The position numbers and the translations under genes were made by a program. From NCBI GenBank assembly GCA_902584685.1, contig CACIAP010000002.1:34935-98934 (forward strand): a stretch of 64,000 nt of DNA, read 5' to 3'. Each line of letters opens with the position of its first letter. Within the stretch, counting starts at the first letter, position 1. Shown here one piece after another: positions 29,580-39,560 of the stretch. The notes under the pieces were generated by a model. The model ran no database searches. It worked only from the letters and a program-made list of their open reading frames with translations, and was not told the origin of the DNA. The stretch comes from an uncultured Pelagibacteraceae bacterium (GTDB taxonomy: Bacteria; Pseudomonadota; Alphaproteobacteria; Pelagibacterales; Pelagibacteraceae).

Positions 29580-29748
29580 AATTACAATAATAGTCGGCTT
29601 GTCTTTTGCAATCTTTTTTTTGGTTGGACTAGCAACAACATTAACTAGATCAATGATGATTGGATTTTTAGATGTATTACCAGTTTACATATTAATGGGA
29701 ATAGCAATTGTAATGATGATTTACGAGTCCTTCTTTGATAAGTCCTAG
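29572..29748 (+). CDS. 58-aa small membrane protein of unknown function
   Basis: Manual translation MNKITIIVGLSFAIFFLVGLATTLTRSMMIGFLDVLPVYILMGIAIVMMIYESFFDKS*; two hydrophobic segments; 8-nt overlap with the amidase stop; not in the ORF track. Confidence 0.65.
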   Translation: MNKITIIVGLSFAIFFLVGLATTLTRSMMIGFLDVLPVYILMGIAIVMMIYESFFDKS

Positions 29749-29754
29749 TAAATA

Positions 29755-30639
29755 GTGAAAAAAAAGGACTTTTTACCCTACTCATTACTTCTAATTCAAC
29801 CTATTTTTATGGCAAGCAATCTTGTGGTAGCAAGAGGTGGTGTAGAACATGTCCCACCGATTTCCTTAGCATTTTGGAGATGGTCAACAGTATTTTTCTT
29901 GCTGATTTTATTTAATTACAAAATTTTTAGTAAAAAAAAAATATTGTTAAAAGAATATAAAGAATTATTTTTTTTAGGTCTCATGGGGTGCGGAGTCTGT
30001 GGTGCCTTCCCCTTTATAGCTGGTCAAACAACAACAATTATAAATATGGGTATAATTTATACCTCATCCCCAATTTTTATTATTTTAATTTCTTATTTCT
30101 TTTTTAAAGAAAAAATGAACTTATTTAGATTGATAGGATTATTTGCTTGCTTATTTGGGGTCTTAATCATTATCATTAAAGGCGAATACTTATCGTTGAT
30201 ATCTTTAAAATTTACAAAAGGAGATTTATGGATGTTAGGAGCGTCTATTGGTTGGGCATTATATTCTATATTTCTTTTTAATTGGAAATCATCTTTAAAT
30301 GTTTTTGAAAGATTTACAGCCATTTCTTTTTTCGGAGCTCTAAGCTTATTACCCTTTTATATTCTTGAACAAAATTTTGTAGTTAGCACGATATTTGATA
30401 TGAAATTCTTGTTTTGGATTTTTTTTGCGGCAATATCCCCAGGAATAATTGCTTTTATTTTATACACTTATACTCAAAAGTATCTCGGGCCTACAACTAC
30501 TGGATTTACTTTATATCTATTTACAGTTTATGGTGCATTTTACGGAATTTTATTTTTTGGTGAAACCTTAGAACTATTTCACCTATATGGAACATTTCTT
30601 GTTTTTCTTGGAGTTTATCTAGTAAGAAAAAAGGCTTAG
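29755..30639 (+). CDS. DMT-superfamily (EamA) transporter
   Basis: GTG start; ten hydrophobic segments; IYTSSPIFIILISYFFFKEKMNLFRLIGLFACLFGVLIII duplicated-fold pattern. Confidence 0.9.
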   Translation: MKKKDFLPYSLLLIQPIFMASNLVVARGGVEHVPPISLAFWRWSTVFFLLILFNYKIFSKKKILLKEYKELFFLGLMGCGVCGAFPFIAGQTTTIINMGIIYTSSPIFIILISYFFFKEKMNLFRLIGLFACLFGVLIIIIKGEYLSLISLKFTKGDLWMLGASIGWALYSIFLFNWKSSLNVFERFTAISFFGALSLLPFYILEQNFVVSTIFDMKFLFWIFFAAISPGIIAFILYTYTQKYLGPTTTGFTLYLFTVYGAFYGILFFGETLELFHLYGTFLVFLGVYLVRKKA

Positions 30640-30640
30640 A

Positions 30641-31453
30641 ATGTTTAATAAGAAAATTATGCTTATCTTTAGTACTTTAATTGGTGTAATCACTGTTTAT
30701 GTAATTATTTGTTTAGTAATTTTTCTGTCACAGAGAAAATTATTATATCATCCTAATGAAAATAATTATTTAGATGAGAACAAACTTACACATAAGATTG
30801 AAAAAGTGTTTGTTGAGTCGGATAATAAGTTAATTGGTTGGCATCATTTAAAAGACAGGAAATATAAGACATTACTATTTTTTCATGGGAATGCAGGAAA
30901 TTTACAAAATAGAATTTACAAATTAAATGAGATAGCTGAACTAGATTTAAATTATTTAATTATTGCTTATAGAGGTTTCAGTGGGAATGAGGGAAACCCA
31001 ACAGAAGAAGGTTTGTACAGTGACTCAATGGCAGCAAAAAATTGGTTAAATTCAATCAACATTGATGATAGCAATATTATTCTTTACGGAGAGTCTCTTG
31101 GTACAGCTGTTGCAGTGGATCTTGGTTCAAAATTTTCATTTGCAGGAATTATCTTGGAATCTCCATTTACTTCAATGATTGAACTCTCTAAAATTTATTA
31201 TCCTTATTTACCAGTGAATTTACTTTTGAAAGACAGATATGACTCTATTAATAAAATTGGTAAAATAACTTTCCCTAAACTCGTTATGCACGGGGATAAA
31301 GATAACATTGTTCCATTTAGTATGGGAAAAAGAATGTTTGAAAGTTTTTCAGAACCAAAATTTAGTTATTTTAAATCAGGAGATGATCACATGATGGATT
31401 TTGACAAAGAACTTTTAGGGAATATAAAAAATTTTATTAATAAATTGAATTAA
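30641..31453 (+). CDS. Alpha/beta hydrolase (BEM46/ABHD13-like), membrane-anchored
   Basis: N-terminal TM; LLFFHGNAGNLQNR, AYRGFSGNEGNPTEEGL, LYGESLGTAVAVDLGS, VMHGDKDNIVPF. Confidence 0.92.
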   Translation: MFNKKIMLIFSTLIGVITVYVIICLVIFLSQRKLLYHPNENNYLDENKLTHKIEKVFVESDNKLIGWHHLKDRKYKTLLFFHGNAGNLQNRIYKLNEIAELDLNYLIIAYRGFSGNEGNPTEEGLYSDSMAAKNWLNSINIDDSNIILYGESLGTAVAVDLGSKFSFAGIILESPFTSMIELSKIYYPYLPVNLLLKDRYDSINKIGKITFPKLVMHGDKDNIVPFSMGKRMFESFSEPKFSYFKSGDDHMMDFDKELLGNIKNFINKLN

Positions 31454-32374
31454 TTATTCAAAACTTAAAAAATTTTCTGCAAAAGTTTTAGCATCAAAAG
31501 ATTGCAAATCGTCCTCTTTTTCACCGAGACCGATTGCAATTATTGGAAGTTTGAATTTTTTTGCTGCAGCAATTAAAATTCCCCCCTTTGCAGTTCCATC
31601 AAGTTTTGTCATGACAAGACCAGTCAAAGGGATAATGTTATTAAATTCTGTTACTTGATTTATTACATTTTGTCCTGAGGTAGCATCCAAGATTAGAACA
31701 ACATCATGAGGTGCATTGTTATCAACTTTTTTAATTACGTTTGCAATTTTTTTATATTCATCCATCAAGTTTTTCTTGTTCTGTAGTCTACCAGCCGTAT
31801 CTATCAAAACTGTATGAATTTTATTTTTTTTTGAATATTCCATTGCTTTAAAAGCAACAGACGCGGGATCACTCCCCGCATCTGATTTTATTATTTCACT
31901 TCCAACTTTTTTTGACCAGTTTTCTAATTGATCTATTGCTGCCGCTCTAAATGTGTCGCAAGCAGCTAGGACTGTTTTGTTATTATTATTTTGAAATATT
32001 TTAGACATCTTCCCGATTGTAGTTGTTTTTCCTACTCCGTTGACACCCGAAACTAAAATTGTTCTATCTTCATTAGATTGATCAAAAAAATTTTTATTTT
32101 CTAAGGGTTTCATTAATGAAAGAATATATTGTTTAAGAATTTTCTTAATCTCATCCAGCTTATTTTTACTTGGATCAATTCTGCTATTAGCTATTTGTTG
32201 TCTAATTTCCGATGAAGCCTCTACACCAACGTCTGATTGAATTAAAAATTCCTCAATTTCTTCTAAAGTTTTATCGTCAATTTCTTTGTTAATTACAATG
32301 TCTTTTATTCCTTTTGAAAAATTTGATGTAGTTTTTTTTAAGCCGTCCTTAAATTTTTGAAAAATATTAATCAT
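31454..32374 (-). CDS. ftsY: Signal recognition particle receptor FtsY
   Basis: VSGVNGVGKTTTIGK, ACDTFRAAAIDQLENW, DTAGRLQNKKNLMDEYKK, TKLDGTAKGGILIAAA. Confidence 0.97.
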   Translation of the reverse strand: MINIFQKFKDGLKKTTSNFSKGIKDIVINKEIDDKTLEEIEEFLIQSDVGVEASSEIRQQIANSRIDPSKNKLDEIKKILKQYILSLMKPLENKNFFDQSNEDRTILVSGVNGVGKTTTIGKMSKIFQNNNNKTVLAACDTFRAAAIDQLENWSKKVGSEIIKSDAGSDPASVAFKAMEYSKKNKIHTVLIDTAGRLQNKKNLMDEYKKIANVIKKVDNNAPHDVVLILDATSGQNVINQVTEFNNIIPLTGLVMTKLDGTAKGGILIAAAKKFKLPIIAIGLGEKEDDLQSFDAKTFAENFLSFE

Positions 32375-33183
32375 AAATTTATATCAATATGTTTAATTTC
32401 TGAGACCAAACCTTCCATAATAACGTTTCCTTGTTCATCCATATTGATTTTAATTTTTCCTAACTTAAATTCTATTTCAGTTGGAAATTTTGAAATACCA
32501 TTAATTTCACCAGCTACAGCAGTTGCGCATGCTGCGGTTCCACATGCTTTTGTAAGACCAGCCCCTCTTTCCCAGTGCAATACTTTAAAATGGTTTTTAC
32601 TTTGCTCTTTTGCAAAGGTAACATTAACTTTTTCAGGAAACAATTCATGATTTTCTAAGATCGGTCCAACTTTTTCAATTTCAATCTTATCTAATTCTTT
32701 GGTGAAAAAAATAATGTGCGGATTTCCAACATTTATTGCTGTGCCTAAGAACTCAATATCACCGACCATAACTTTTATTTTTTTCGTATCTATTTTCTCA
32801 CTTAGAGGTATTTGATCCCAATTAGTTTTTGGTTTTCCAATATTTGTTTGGATCAAATTATTCTTTAATATTCTAGACTCTAATTTCCCAGAAGAAGTTT
32901 CAACAGTAATTAAGTTTTTTGAATTTTCTTTTGATAACAAACTAGCCACACATCTAGTTCCATTTCCGCATGCCGCAGATTCTGAGCCATCTGAATTTTT
33001 AAAGGTTAGAAATGCATCAAATGTATCGCTTTTATCTAAAAGAATTAGTTGATCACAACCAATATTGCCTCTGTCACAAATTTTTTTTATTTGAGAATTG
33101 CTTAGATCATAATTTTTTTCACGTTGATCAATTATGATGAAGTCATTTCCAAGTCCATCCATTTTATAAGCTTTAAAATCCAT
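32371..33183 (-). CDS. dapF: Diaminopimelate epimerase
   Basis: KMDGLGNDFIIID, GCDQLILL, ESAACGNGTRCVA, GAGLTKACGTAACATAVA. Confidence 0.97.
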   Translation of the reverse strand: MDFKAYKMDGLGNDFIIIDQREKNYDLSNSQIKKICDRGNIGCDQLILLDKSDTFDAFLTFKNSDGSESAACGNGTRCVASLLSKENSKNLITVETSSGKLESRILKNNLIQTNIGKPKTNWDQIPLSEKIDTKKIKVMVGDIEFLGTAINVGNPHIIFFTKELDKIEIEKVGPILENHELFPEKVNVTFAKEQSKNHFKVLHWERGAGLTKACGTAACATAVAGEINGISKFPTEIEFKLGKIKINMDEQGNVIMEGLVSEIKHIDINL

Positions 33184-33240
33184 ATAATAATACTTAACTT
33201 ATTTATTGACTTTTTGAACCTCTATTATAGTTTCTCCCAA

Positions 33241-33340
33241 CTTCCGCAAAAACAGCATTTTGCGGTGTCTTTGGAAACAAAGAGATCGACACCAGTCAGC
33301 GAGGGTTCGCCCACTGGTGCGATTGCTGCTGGAAGAAATT
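33241..33340 (+). ncRNA. Structured 5' leader of ffh (probable match to the previously reported ffh cis-regulatory RNA motif of Pelagibacter)
   Basis: Hairpins CCGCAAAA/TTTTGCGG (33244-33251/33258-33265), GGTGTC-TTTG-GAAA-CAAA..GACACC (33264-33269/33288-33293), CACCAGT/ACTGGTG (33290-33296/33313-33319) capped by GGG-TTCG.-CCC; GC-rich against the AT-rich background; lies directly upstream of the ffh ATG. Confidence 0.8.
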
Positions 33341-34699
33341 ATGTTTGAAAATTTGACAAATAAATTCGAGGGAATACTCGATACATTTAAAAAGGCACCA
33401 TCACTTAATGAAAAACAGGTTGATGAGGGTCTTAAGCTTATTAGACAAGCTTTACTAGAAGCAGATGTATCGCTTGAAGTAGTAAAAGATTTTGTAACTA
33501 AAGTTAAACCAAAATTATTAGGTAAAGAAATAATAAGATCTACAGCTCCAGGACAAATGGTTGTTAAAATTGTTCACGATGAACTTGTTTCTTTTTTAGG
33601 TGATAGCAATCAAGAAATTAATTTAAAGTCTAATCCACCAGTAACAATAATGATGGTTGGTTTACAAGGTTCAGGAAAAACAACTACAACTGCAAAACTT
33701 TCCAAATTTTTAGAAAAAAATAATAAAAAAAAAATTATGATGGTAAGTTTAGATATTTATAGACCAGCTGCTCAAGAACAGCTTAAAATTTTAGGCGAGC
33801 AAAATAATATTCAAACTTTGCCAGTTATAAAAGATCAAATTCCAGCTGACATTTGTAGAAGAGCTCTATCTGCAGCTAATTTAAATGGGTCTGATGTAAT
33901 TATTTTTGATACCGCAGGAAGAACTCAAATAGATCTACAGATGATGTCTGAGATAAAACAAATCGAAGAAGTAATAAAACCAACTGAGACTATACTTGTT
34001 GCAGACTCTTTAACTGGTCAAGTAGCCGCGAGTGTTGCAAAAGAATTTTCTAATACTGTAAAGGTTACTGGAATAATATTAACTCGAGCTGACGGCGATG
34101 GTAGAGGTGGAGCTGCATTAAGCATGAAACATATTGCTGATGTTCCAATTAAATTTTTAGGTATTGGAGAAAAAATAGAAAATTTTGAAAGTTTTCATCC
34201 TAATAGAATAGCAAACAGAATTTTAGGTATGGGGGATATCGTATCTCTTGTAGAAAAAGCAGCAGACGAGATTGATGATGAAAAACTTAAAGAAACTGAA
34301 GAGAGTTTAAGGAAAGGTCAGTTTTCTTTAGAAGACTATCTTTCGCAATTAAGACAAATGAAAAAAATGGGAGGACTAGAGGGTGTGATGTCTTTTTTAC
34401 CAGGAGTTTCAAAAATAAAATCTCAAATGGATCAAGCAGGTGTTGATGAAAAAATAATTACACAAAATGAAGCGGTAATACTTTCAATGACTAAAAAAGA
34501 AAGGGAAAATCCAAAAATTATCGATGGTTCAAGAAAAAAAAGAATTGCTAATGGCTCTGGAACAGACATTGCCACTATCAATAAATTGTTAAAACAATTT
34601 AAAATGATGTCTGACATGATGAAAAAGATGTCAAAAGGAAACACTAAAAGCTTAATGGAAAAAGGAATTCCACCTGAGCTATTCAATCAACTTAAATAA
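33341..34699 (+). CDS. ffh: Signal recognition particle protein Ffh (start corrected from 33260)
   Basis: MFENLTNKFEGILDTFKKAPSLNEKQV start; VGLQGSGKTTTTAKLS, DIYRPAAQEQL, DTAGRTQIDLQMM, TRADGDGRGGAALS, Met-rich M domain; GGAAG RBS at 33331-33335. Confidence 0.97.
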   Translation: MFENLTNKFEGILDTFKKAPSLNEKQVDEGLKLIRQALLEADVSLEVVKDFVTKVKPKLLGKEIIRSTAPGQMVVKIVHDELVSFLGDSNQEINLKSNPPVTIMMVGLQGSGKTTTTAKLSKFLEKNNKKKIMMVSLDIYRPAAQEQLKILGEQNNIQTLPVIKDQIPADICRRALSAANLNGSDVIIFDTAGRTQIDLQMMSEIKQIEEVIKPTETILVADSLTGQVAASVAKEFSNTVKVTGIILTRADGDGRGGAALSMKHIADVPIKFLGIGEKIENFESFHPNRIANRILGMGDIVSLVEKAADEIDDEKLKETEESLRKGQFSLEDYLSQLRQMKKMGGLEGVMSFLPGVSKIKSQMDQAGVDEKIITQNEAVILSMTKKERENPKIIDGSRKKRIANGSGTDIATINKLLKQFKMMSDMMKKMSKGNTKSLMEKGIPPELFNQLK

Positions 34700-34712
34700 A
34701 AAGGAGAAATAA

Positions 34713-35165
34713 ATGTTAAAGTTAAGATTATCAATGGGAGGAACAAAAAAGAGACCAGTTTATAAAATTGTGGTTGCAGACAGTAGATTTCCTAGAGATG
34801 GGAGATTTATAGAAAAATTAGGTTTTTTTAATCCCCTAATGCCAAAAGAAAAAAAAGAAAGAGTCGGACTTCAGTCAGAAAGAATAAAATATTGGCTAAG
34901 CCAAGGAGCAAAACCGACGACAAGAGTTGCTCGATTACTTGGAGAAAATGATTTAATGGAAATGCCCAAACCGGGAAATAATCCAAACAAAGCTGTTCCG
35001 AAAAAAGACAGAAAGAAAGACTCTTCTGAAGCACCAAAAGAAGAAAAGAAAGCAGAGGCACCTAAAGAAGAGAAAAAAGCAGAGGCACCAAAAGAAGAAA
35101 AGAAAGCAGAGGCACCTAAAGAAGAAAAGAAAGCAGAGGCACCTAAGGAGGAGAAGAAAAAATAA
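34713..35165 (+). CDS. rpsP: 30S ribosomal protein S16 with repetitive C-terminal extension
   Basis: [41 protein letters not shown]; tail of APKEEKKAE repeats. Confidence 0.97.
   Translation: MLKLRLSMGGTKKRPVYKIVVADSRFPRDGRFIEKLGFFNPLMPKEKKERVGLQSERIKYWLSQGAKPTTRVARLLGENDLMEMPKPGNNPNKAVPKKDRKKDSSEAPKEEKKAEAPKEEKKAEAPKEEKKAEAPKEEKKAEAPKEEKKK
35031..35165 (+). repeat. 27-bp in-frame tandem repeat encoding APKEEKKAE (about 5 units)
   Basis: Units start at 35031, 35058, 35085, 35112, 35139 (last one diverged, includes the stop); units 1 and 3 identical. Confidence 0.95.
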
Positions 35166-35167
35166 TT

Positions 35168-35854
35168 ATGTTTAAGGCGAAAATTTTTACTTTGTATCCT
35201 GAATATTTCCCAGGACCTTTCGATATAGGTATTTGTAAAAAAGCTTTTGAAAAAAAACTTTGGGATTTAAAACTTATAAACATTAGGGATTATGCAGACG
35301 ATAAACACAAAACCGTTGATGATACCCCATATGGCGGTGGTGTAGGTATGTTAATGAGACCAGATGTAGTAGCAAAATCTTTAGATGCAAATCTCGAAGA
35401 AAAAGAAACAGTTTACTATTTAACACCTAAAGGGAAAATTTTTAATCAAAATATTGCTCAGGATATTGTTAAAAAAAACAAAGTAAATATTTTATGTGGG
35501 CACTTCGAGGGAGTTGATCAACGAGTCCTAGATTCTAGAAACGTTGAGGAGATAAGTATAGGAGACTTTATACTTTCAGGAGGAGAGATGGCATCTTTTG
35601 TTGTTTTAGACACAGTTTTAAGATTAGTTCCTGGAGTATTAGGAAACCTTAATTCCACAAAAGATGAAAGTTTTGAAAATGGACTTTTGGAGTATCCACA
35701 ATATACCAAACCTCAAATATGGGAGAAATTAAGTGTTCCAGACATACTTTTATCTGGAGATCATAATAAAATTAAAAGCTGGCGTTTATCACAATCTGAG
35801 GCTATAACACGGCACCGAAGGCCTGATTTATGGCAAAAATATAAGAAAGACTAA
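35168..35854 (+). CDS. trmD: tRNA (guanosine(37)-N1)-methyltransferase
   Basis: [61 protein letters not shown]. Confidence 0.97.
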   Translation: MFKAKIFTLYPEYFPGPFDIGICKKAFEKKLWDLKLINIRDYADDKHKTVDDTPYGGGVGMLMRPDVVAKSLDANLEEKETVYYLTPKGKIFNQNIAQDIVKKNKVNILCGHFEGVDQRVLDSRNVEEISIGDFILSGGEMASFVVLDTVLRLVPGVLGNLNSTKDESFENGLLEYPQYTKPQIWEKLSVPDILLSGDHNKIKSWRLSQSEAITRHRRPDLWQKYKKD

Positions 35855-35871
35855 AATTGCAAAATTTAAAC

Positions 35872-36405
35872 ATGAAAAATATAGAAGACATAAATAAAGC
35901 AAACGTTAAAAAAATTTCAGCTGAAAAAAAACTTCCAGAATTTTTTCCAGGAGATATCATAAAAGTTGGTGTAAAAATTACTGAAGGAAAAAGAGATAGG
36001 ATTCAGTATTTTGAAGGTGTTTGTATAGCAAAAAAAAATAGAGACTTAAATTCATCCTTTACAGTCAGAAAAATTTCTTTTGGAGAGGGTGTTGAAAGAA
36101 CTTTTGCTCTTTATAGTCCGATAGTTGATACAATCAAAGTTATTAGATCAGGTAAGGTAAGAAGAGCTAAATTATACTACTTAAGAGAGAGAACAGGAAA
36201 ATCAGCTAGAATAGCCGAGAAGATTAAAAAGAAAATAGGTATTGATGTTGAGGCTAAACCTGAAGAAGTAACAGAAGAGAACGTGTTAAAGGCTACAGAA
36301 CAAAAGAATATTGAGGAAAAAGCCGAAACAAAAGTCGCTGAGACACCCAAAAAACTTGAAGAGAAAAAAGAAGATAGTAAGATTTCTACTGAATTAAAAA
36401 AATAA
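35872..36405 (+). CDS. rplS: 50S ribosomal protein L19 with charged C-terminal extension
   Basis: [78 protein letters not shown] 35872 preferred over TTG 35857. Confidence 0.97.
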   Translation: MKNIEDINKANVKKISAEKKLPEFFPGDIIKVGVKITEGKRDRIQYFEGVCIAKKNRDLNSSFTVRKISFGEGVERTFALYSPIVDTIKVIRSGKVRRAKLYYLRERTGKSARIAEKIKKKIGIDVEAKPEEVTEENVLKATEQKNIEEKAETKVAETPKKLEEKKEDSKISTELKK

Positions 36406-36416
36406 TCTTTTTTTGA

Positions 36417-37820
36417 ATGCCAAAGACTTTATACGATAAAATCTGGAGTGATCACTTAGTCCACCAACAGGATGATGGAACATCTTTGCTATTTGTGGAC
36501 AGACATTTGATACATGAAGTGACTAGCCCACAAGCTTTTGAAGGACTAAGAAATAGCAAAAGGAATGTAAGGCATCCAAACTTAACTCTTGCTGTTGTTG
36601 ATCACAACATACCTACAACTGACAGATCTAAAGGAATTGATGACAACGATTCTAGAATTCAGGTAGAAACACTTGAAAAAAATTGCAAAGACTTTGATAT
36701 CAAACTTTTTGGAATGAATGATAAAAGACAAGGAATAGTTCATATAGTAGGACCCGAGCAAGGCTTTACTCAACCAGGTACAGTTATTGTTTGCGGAGAC
36801 AGTCACACAGCAACTCATGGCGCTTTCGGGGCTTTAGCGTTTGGAATAGGAACCTCAGAAGTTGAACACGTTTTAGCAACACAAACTCTTGTTCAGAAAA
36901 AAGCAAAGAATTTTAGAATTAATGTTAATGGAAAACTTCCTTTAGGAGTAACTTCAAAAGATGTAATTCTTCAAATTATTGGCAAAATAGGAACTGCTGG
37001 AGGAACTGGCTGTGTATTAGAGTATGCCGGCTCAGTTATATCAAATCTTTCTGTCGAACAGAGAATGACTATTTGTAATATGTCTATAGAAGGTGGCGCT
37101 AGAGCAGGATTAATCCAACCTGATGAAAAGATTTTTAAATATTTAAAAGATAGACCAATGTCTCCAAAAAAAGAAAATTGGGAAAAAGCTCTTGATTATT
37201 GGAGTAAATTAAAAAGTGATAGTGATGCAAAATTTGATAAAGAAATTAATTTAAAAGGTGATGAAATAGCGCCCATGGTTACATGGGGAACTTCACCTGA
37301 GGACGTAGTTTCAATTAACGGAAAAATCCCTAATCCAGAAAATGAAAAAAATATCGATAAAAAAAATTCAATAAATAGATCTCTTAATTATATGGGGCTT
37401 AAACCTGATGTGAAGGTTCAAGACATTAAAATTGACAAAGTTTTTATAGGAAGTTGTACAAATGGAAGAATTGAAGATTTGAGAGAGGCTGCAGAAATAT
37501 TAAAGAATAAGAAAAAAGCTTCTCATGTACATGGAATGGTAGTTCCTGGTTCTGGCTTAGTTAAACAACAAGCTGAGCAAGAAGGTCTAGATAAAATATT
37601 CATAGAGTCTGGTTTTGAATGGAGAGAGCCAGGATGTTCAATGTGCTTAGCAATGAATGCTGATAAACTAAAACCCCAAGAAAGATGTGCGTCCACTTCG
37701 AATAGAAACTTCGAAGGAAGACAAGGAAGAGGGGGAAGAACCCACTTAGTAAGCCCAGGTATGGCAGCTGCTGCAGCTATTGCTGGAAATCTAGATGATG
37801 TTCGAAAATATCAAAACTAA
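36417..37820 (+). CDS. leuC: 3-isopropylmalate dehydratase large subunit
   Basis: [68 protein letters not shown]. Confidence 0.98.
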   Translation: MPKTLYDKIWSDHLVHQQDDGTSLLFVDRHLIHEVTSPQAFEGLRNSKRNVRHPNLTLAVVDHNIPTTDRSKGIDDNDSRIQVETLEKNCKDFDIKLFGMNDKRQGIVHIVGPEQGFTQPGTVIVCGDSHTATHGAFGALAFGIGTSEVEHVLATQTLVQKKAKNFRINVNGKLPLGVTSKDVILQIIGKIGTAGGTGCVLEYAGSVISNLSVEQRMTICNMSIEGGARAGLIQPDEKIFKYLKDRPMSPKKENWEKALDYWSKLKSDSDAKFDKEINLKGDEIAPMVTWGTSPEDVVSINGKIPNPENEKNIDKKNSINRSLNYMGLKPDVKVQDIKIDKVFIGSCTNGRIEDLREAAEILKNKKKASHVHGMVVPGSGLVKQQAEQEGLDKIFIESGFEWREPGCSMCLAMNADKLKPQERCASTSNRNFEGRQGRGGRTHLVSPGMAAAAAIAGNLDDVRKYQN

Positions 37821-38425
37821 TGAAAAAATTTACTTCACTTAAAAGCATTCCAGCCTATTTACCGATCGTAAATATAGATACGGATATGATTATTCCTAAA
37901 CAGTTTTTAAAAACAATTAAACGTACAGGATTAGGAAAAAACTTATTTCACGAAATGAGATACGACGATGATGGAAAAAATATCGATAATTTTATTCTTA
38001 ATAAATCTCCATACAGCAATTCAAAAATTTTAATAGCTGGAAATAATTTTGGCTGCGGATCATCAAGAGAACATGCTCCGTGGGCACTTTTAGACTTTGG
38101 AATAACATGTGTAATAAGCTCAAGCTATGCAGACATTTTTTATAATAATTGTTTTAAAAATGGTATTTTGCCAATAATTCTCGATGAGGAAAAAATAAAA
38201 GAGTTAGCTGAATATTCAAAGAGAAAAGAAGAAATTGAAATTGATTTAAAAGAAGAAAAAATTATTTTTGGAAATAATGAATTAAAATTCAAAATAGATC
38301 CTTTTAAAAAGAAATGTTTGATTGAAGGTCTAGATGATATCGCTTTATCGTTAGAAAAATCATCACATATTAACGAATTTGAAAAAAAGGTTAAGTCAGC
38401 AAGGCCCTGGATTTTTAATGATTAA
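37820..38425 (+). CDS. leuD: 3-isopropylmalate dehydratase small subunit
   Basis: [39 protein letters not shown]. Confidence 0.97.
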   Translation: MKKFTSLKSIPAYLPIVNIDTDMIIPKQFLKTIKRTGLGKNLFHEMRYDDDGKNIDNFILNKSPYSNSKILIAGNNFGCGSSREHAPWALLDFGITCVISSSYADIFYNNCFKNGILPIILDEEKIKELAEYSKRKEEIEIDLKEEKIIFGNNELKFKIDPFKKKCLIEGLDDIALSLEKSSHINEFEKKVKSARPWIFND

Positions 38426-39527
38426 AGTTAAAAAAAGAAAAATTCTTCTTTTACCAGGAGATGGAATAGGTCCAGAGGTTATTGCGGAAGTTAAAAAGAT
38501 TATTCAGTGGTTTAACAAAAATAAATCCCTAGATTTTGAAATTGATGAAGATCTTGTTGGTGGAGCAGCATATGATAAATACAAGACACCCATAACAGAT
38601 GAAGTATTTTATAAAGCCTTAGAGAGTGAGGCAGTAATACTCGGTGCTGTAGGAGGACCTAAATGGGATAAGCTAGAATTCTCAAAAAAACCCGAAAGAG
38701 CACTTCTTAAACTTAGAAAAGAATTAAAACTTTTTGCTAATTTAAGACCTGCCATTTGCTTTAAACAATTAGTGGACGCTTCCAGTTTAAAACCAGAAAT
38801 TGTTTCAGGTTTAGATATAATGATAGTAAGAGAATTGACGGGTGGAATATATTTCGGGGAGCCAAGAGGGATCAAACCAATAGATAATGGCGAACGAAAA
38901 GGAATTAATACCCATACTTATACTACAAAAGAAATTGAAAGAGTTGCGCGCGTTGCTTTTGATCTAGCTAAAAAAAGGGACAATAAAGTTACATCATGTG
39001 AAAAATCCAATGTGATGGAAGCAGGTCAGCTTTGGAAAGAAGAAGTTCAAATTTTACATGACAAAGAATATAAAGATGTAGAGCTAACACATATGTTAGC
39101 AGATAATTGTGCAATGCAATTATTGAGAAATCCAAAACAGTTTGATGTAATTGTTACTGATAATTTATTCGGTGATATTTTATCAGACGAAGCCGCTATG
39201 TTAACAGGTTCTCTAGGTTTATTACCATCTGCATCTCTAGGAGCCAAAGATAAAGATGGAAATATGAGATCGATGTACGAACCAGTACATGGTTCAGCTC
39301 CTGATATAACTGGTAAAGGAATCGCAAATCCTATTGCAACTATATTAAGTTTTTCAATGGCATTAAAATATTCATTAAATCTAGATAAAGAATCTAAAGC
39401 CTTAGATAGCGCTGTTCAAAAGGTATTAGATGATGGATTAAGGACAAAAGATATTATTTCTAAGGGAAAAAAAGAAGTTTCTACTTCAGAGATGGGAGAT
39501 GCGATTATTGCGTGTTTGCAAAAATAA
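38418..39527 (+). CDS. leuB: 3-isopropylmalate dehydrogenase (ATG 38418 preferred to ORF start 38379)
   Basis: [76 protein letters not shown]. Confidence 0.97.
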   Translation: MIKVKKRKILLLPGDGIGPEVIAEVKKIIQWFNKNKSLDFEIDEDLVGGAAYDKYKTPITDEVFYKALESEAVILGAVGGPKWDKLEFSKKPERALLKLRKELKLFANLRPAICFKQLVDASSLKPEIVSGLDIMIVRELTGGIYFGEPRGIKPIDNGERKGINTHTYTTKEIERVARVAFDLAKKRDNKVTSCEKSNVMEAGQLWKEEVQILHDKEYKDVELTHMLADNCAMQLLRNPKQFDVIVTDNLFGDILSDEAAMLTGSLGLLPSASLGAKDKDGNMRSMYEPVHGSAPDITGKGIANPIATILSFSMALKYSLNLDKESKALDSAVQKVLDDGLRTKDIISKGKKEVSTSEMGDAIIACLQK

Positions 39528-39560
39528 ATAAATTAACTTACCCTAGATAATTAAAAAAAT

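Noticed and set aside
33260-33340. N-terminal extension of Ffh in the ORF track (MRCLWKQRDRHQSARVRPLVRLLLEEI)
   Set aside because: It lies in the structured leader RNA, starts with TTG and has no Ffh similarity; the ATG at 33341 with the GGAAG RBS gives the canonical Ffh start.
33241-33340. SRP 4.5S RNA (ffs) as explanation for the hairpins before ffh
   Set aside because: The conserved SRP domain IV sequence (GGAAGCAGC-type asymmetric loop with GGAA tetraloop) is not present; the element abuts and may include the ffh RBS, fitting a cis leader better.
35031-35165. CRISPR-like or mobile repeat array
   Set aside because: Repeats are contiguous, in frame, 27 bp without spacers, and encode the S16 tail.
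38379-38417. Upstream start of leuB overlapping leuD
   Set aside because: [13 protein letters not shown] is out-of-frame leuD sequence; ATG 38418 gives the canonical LeuB N-terminus.
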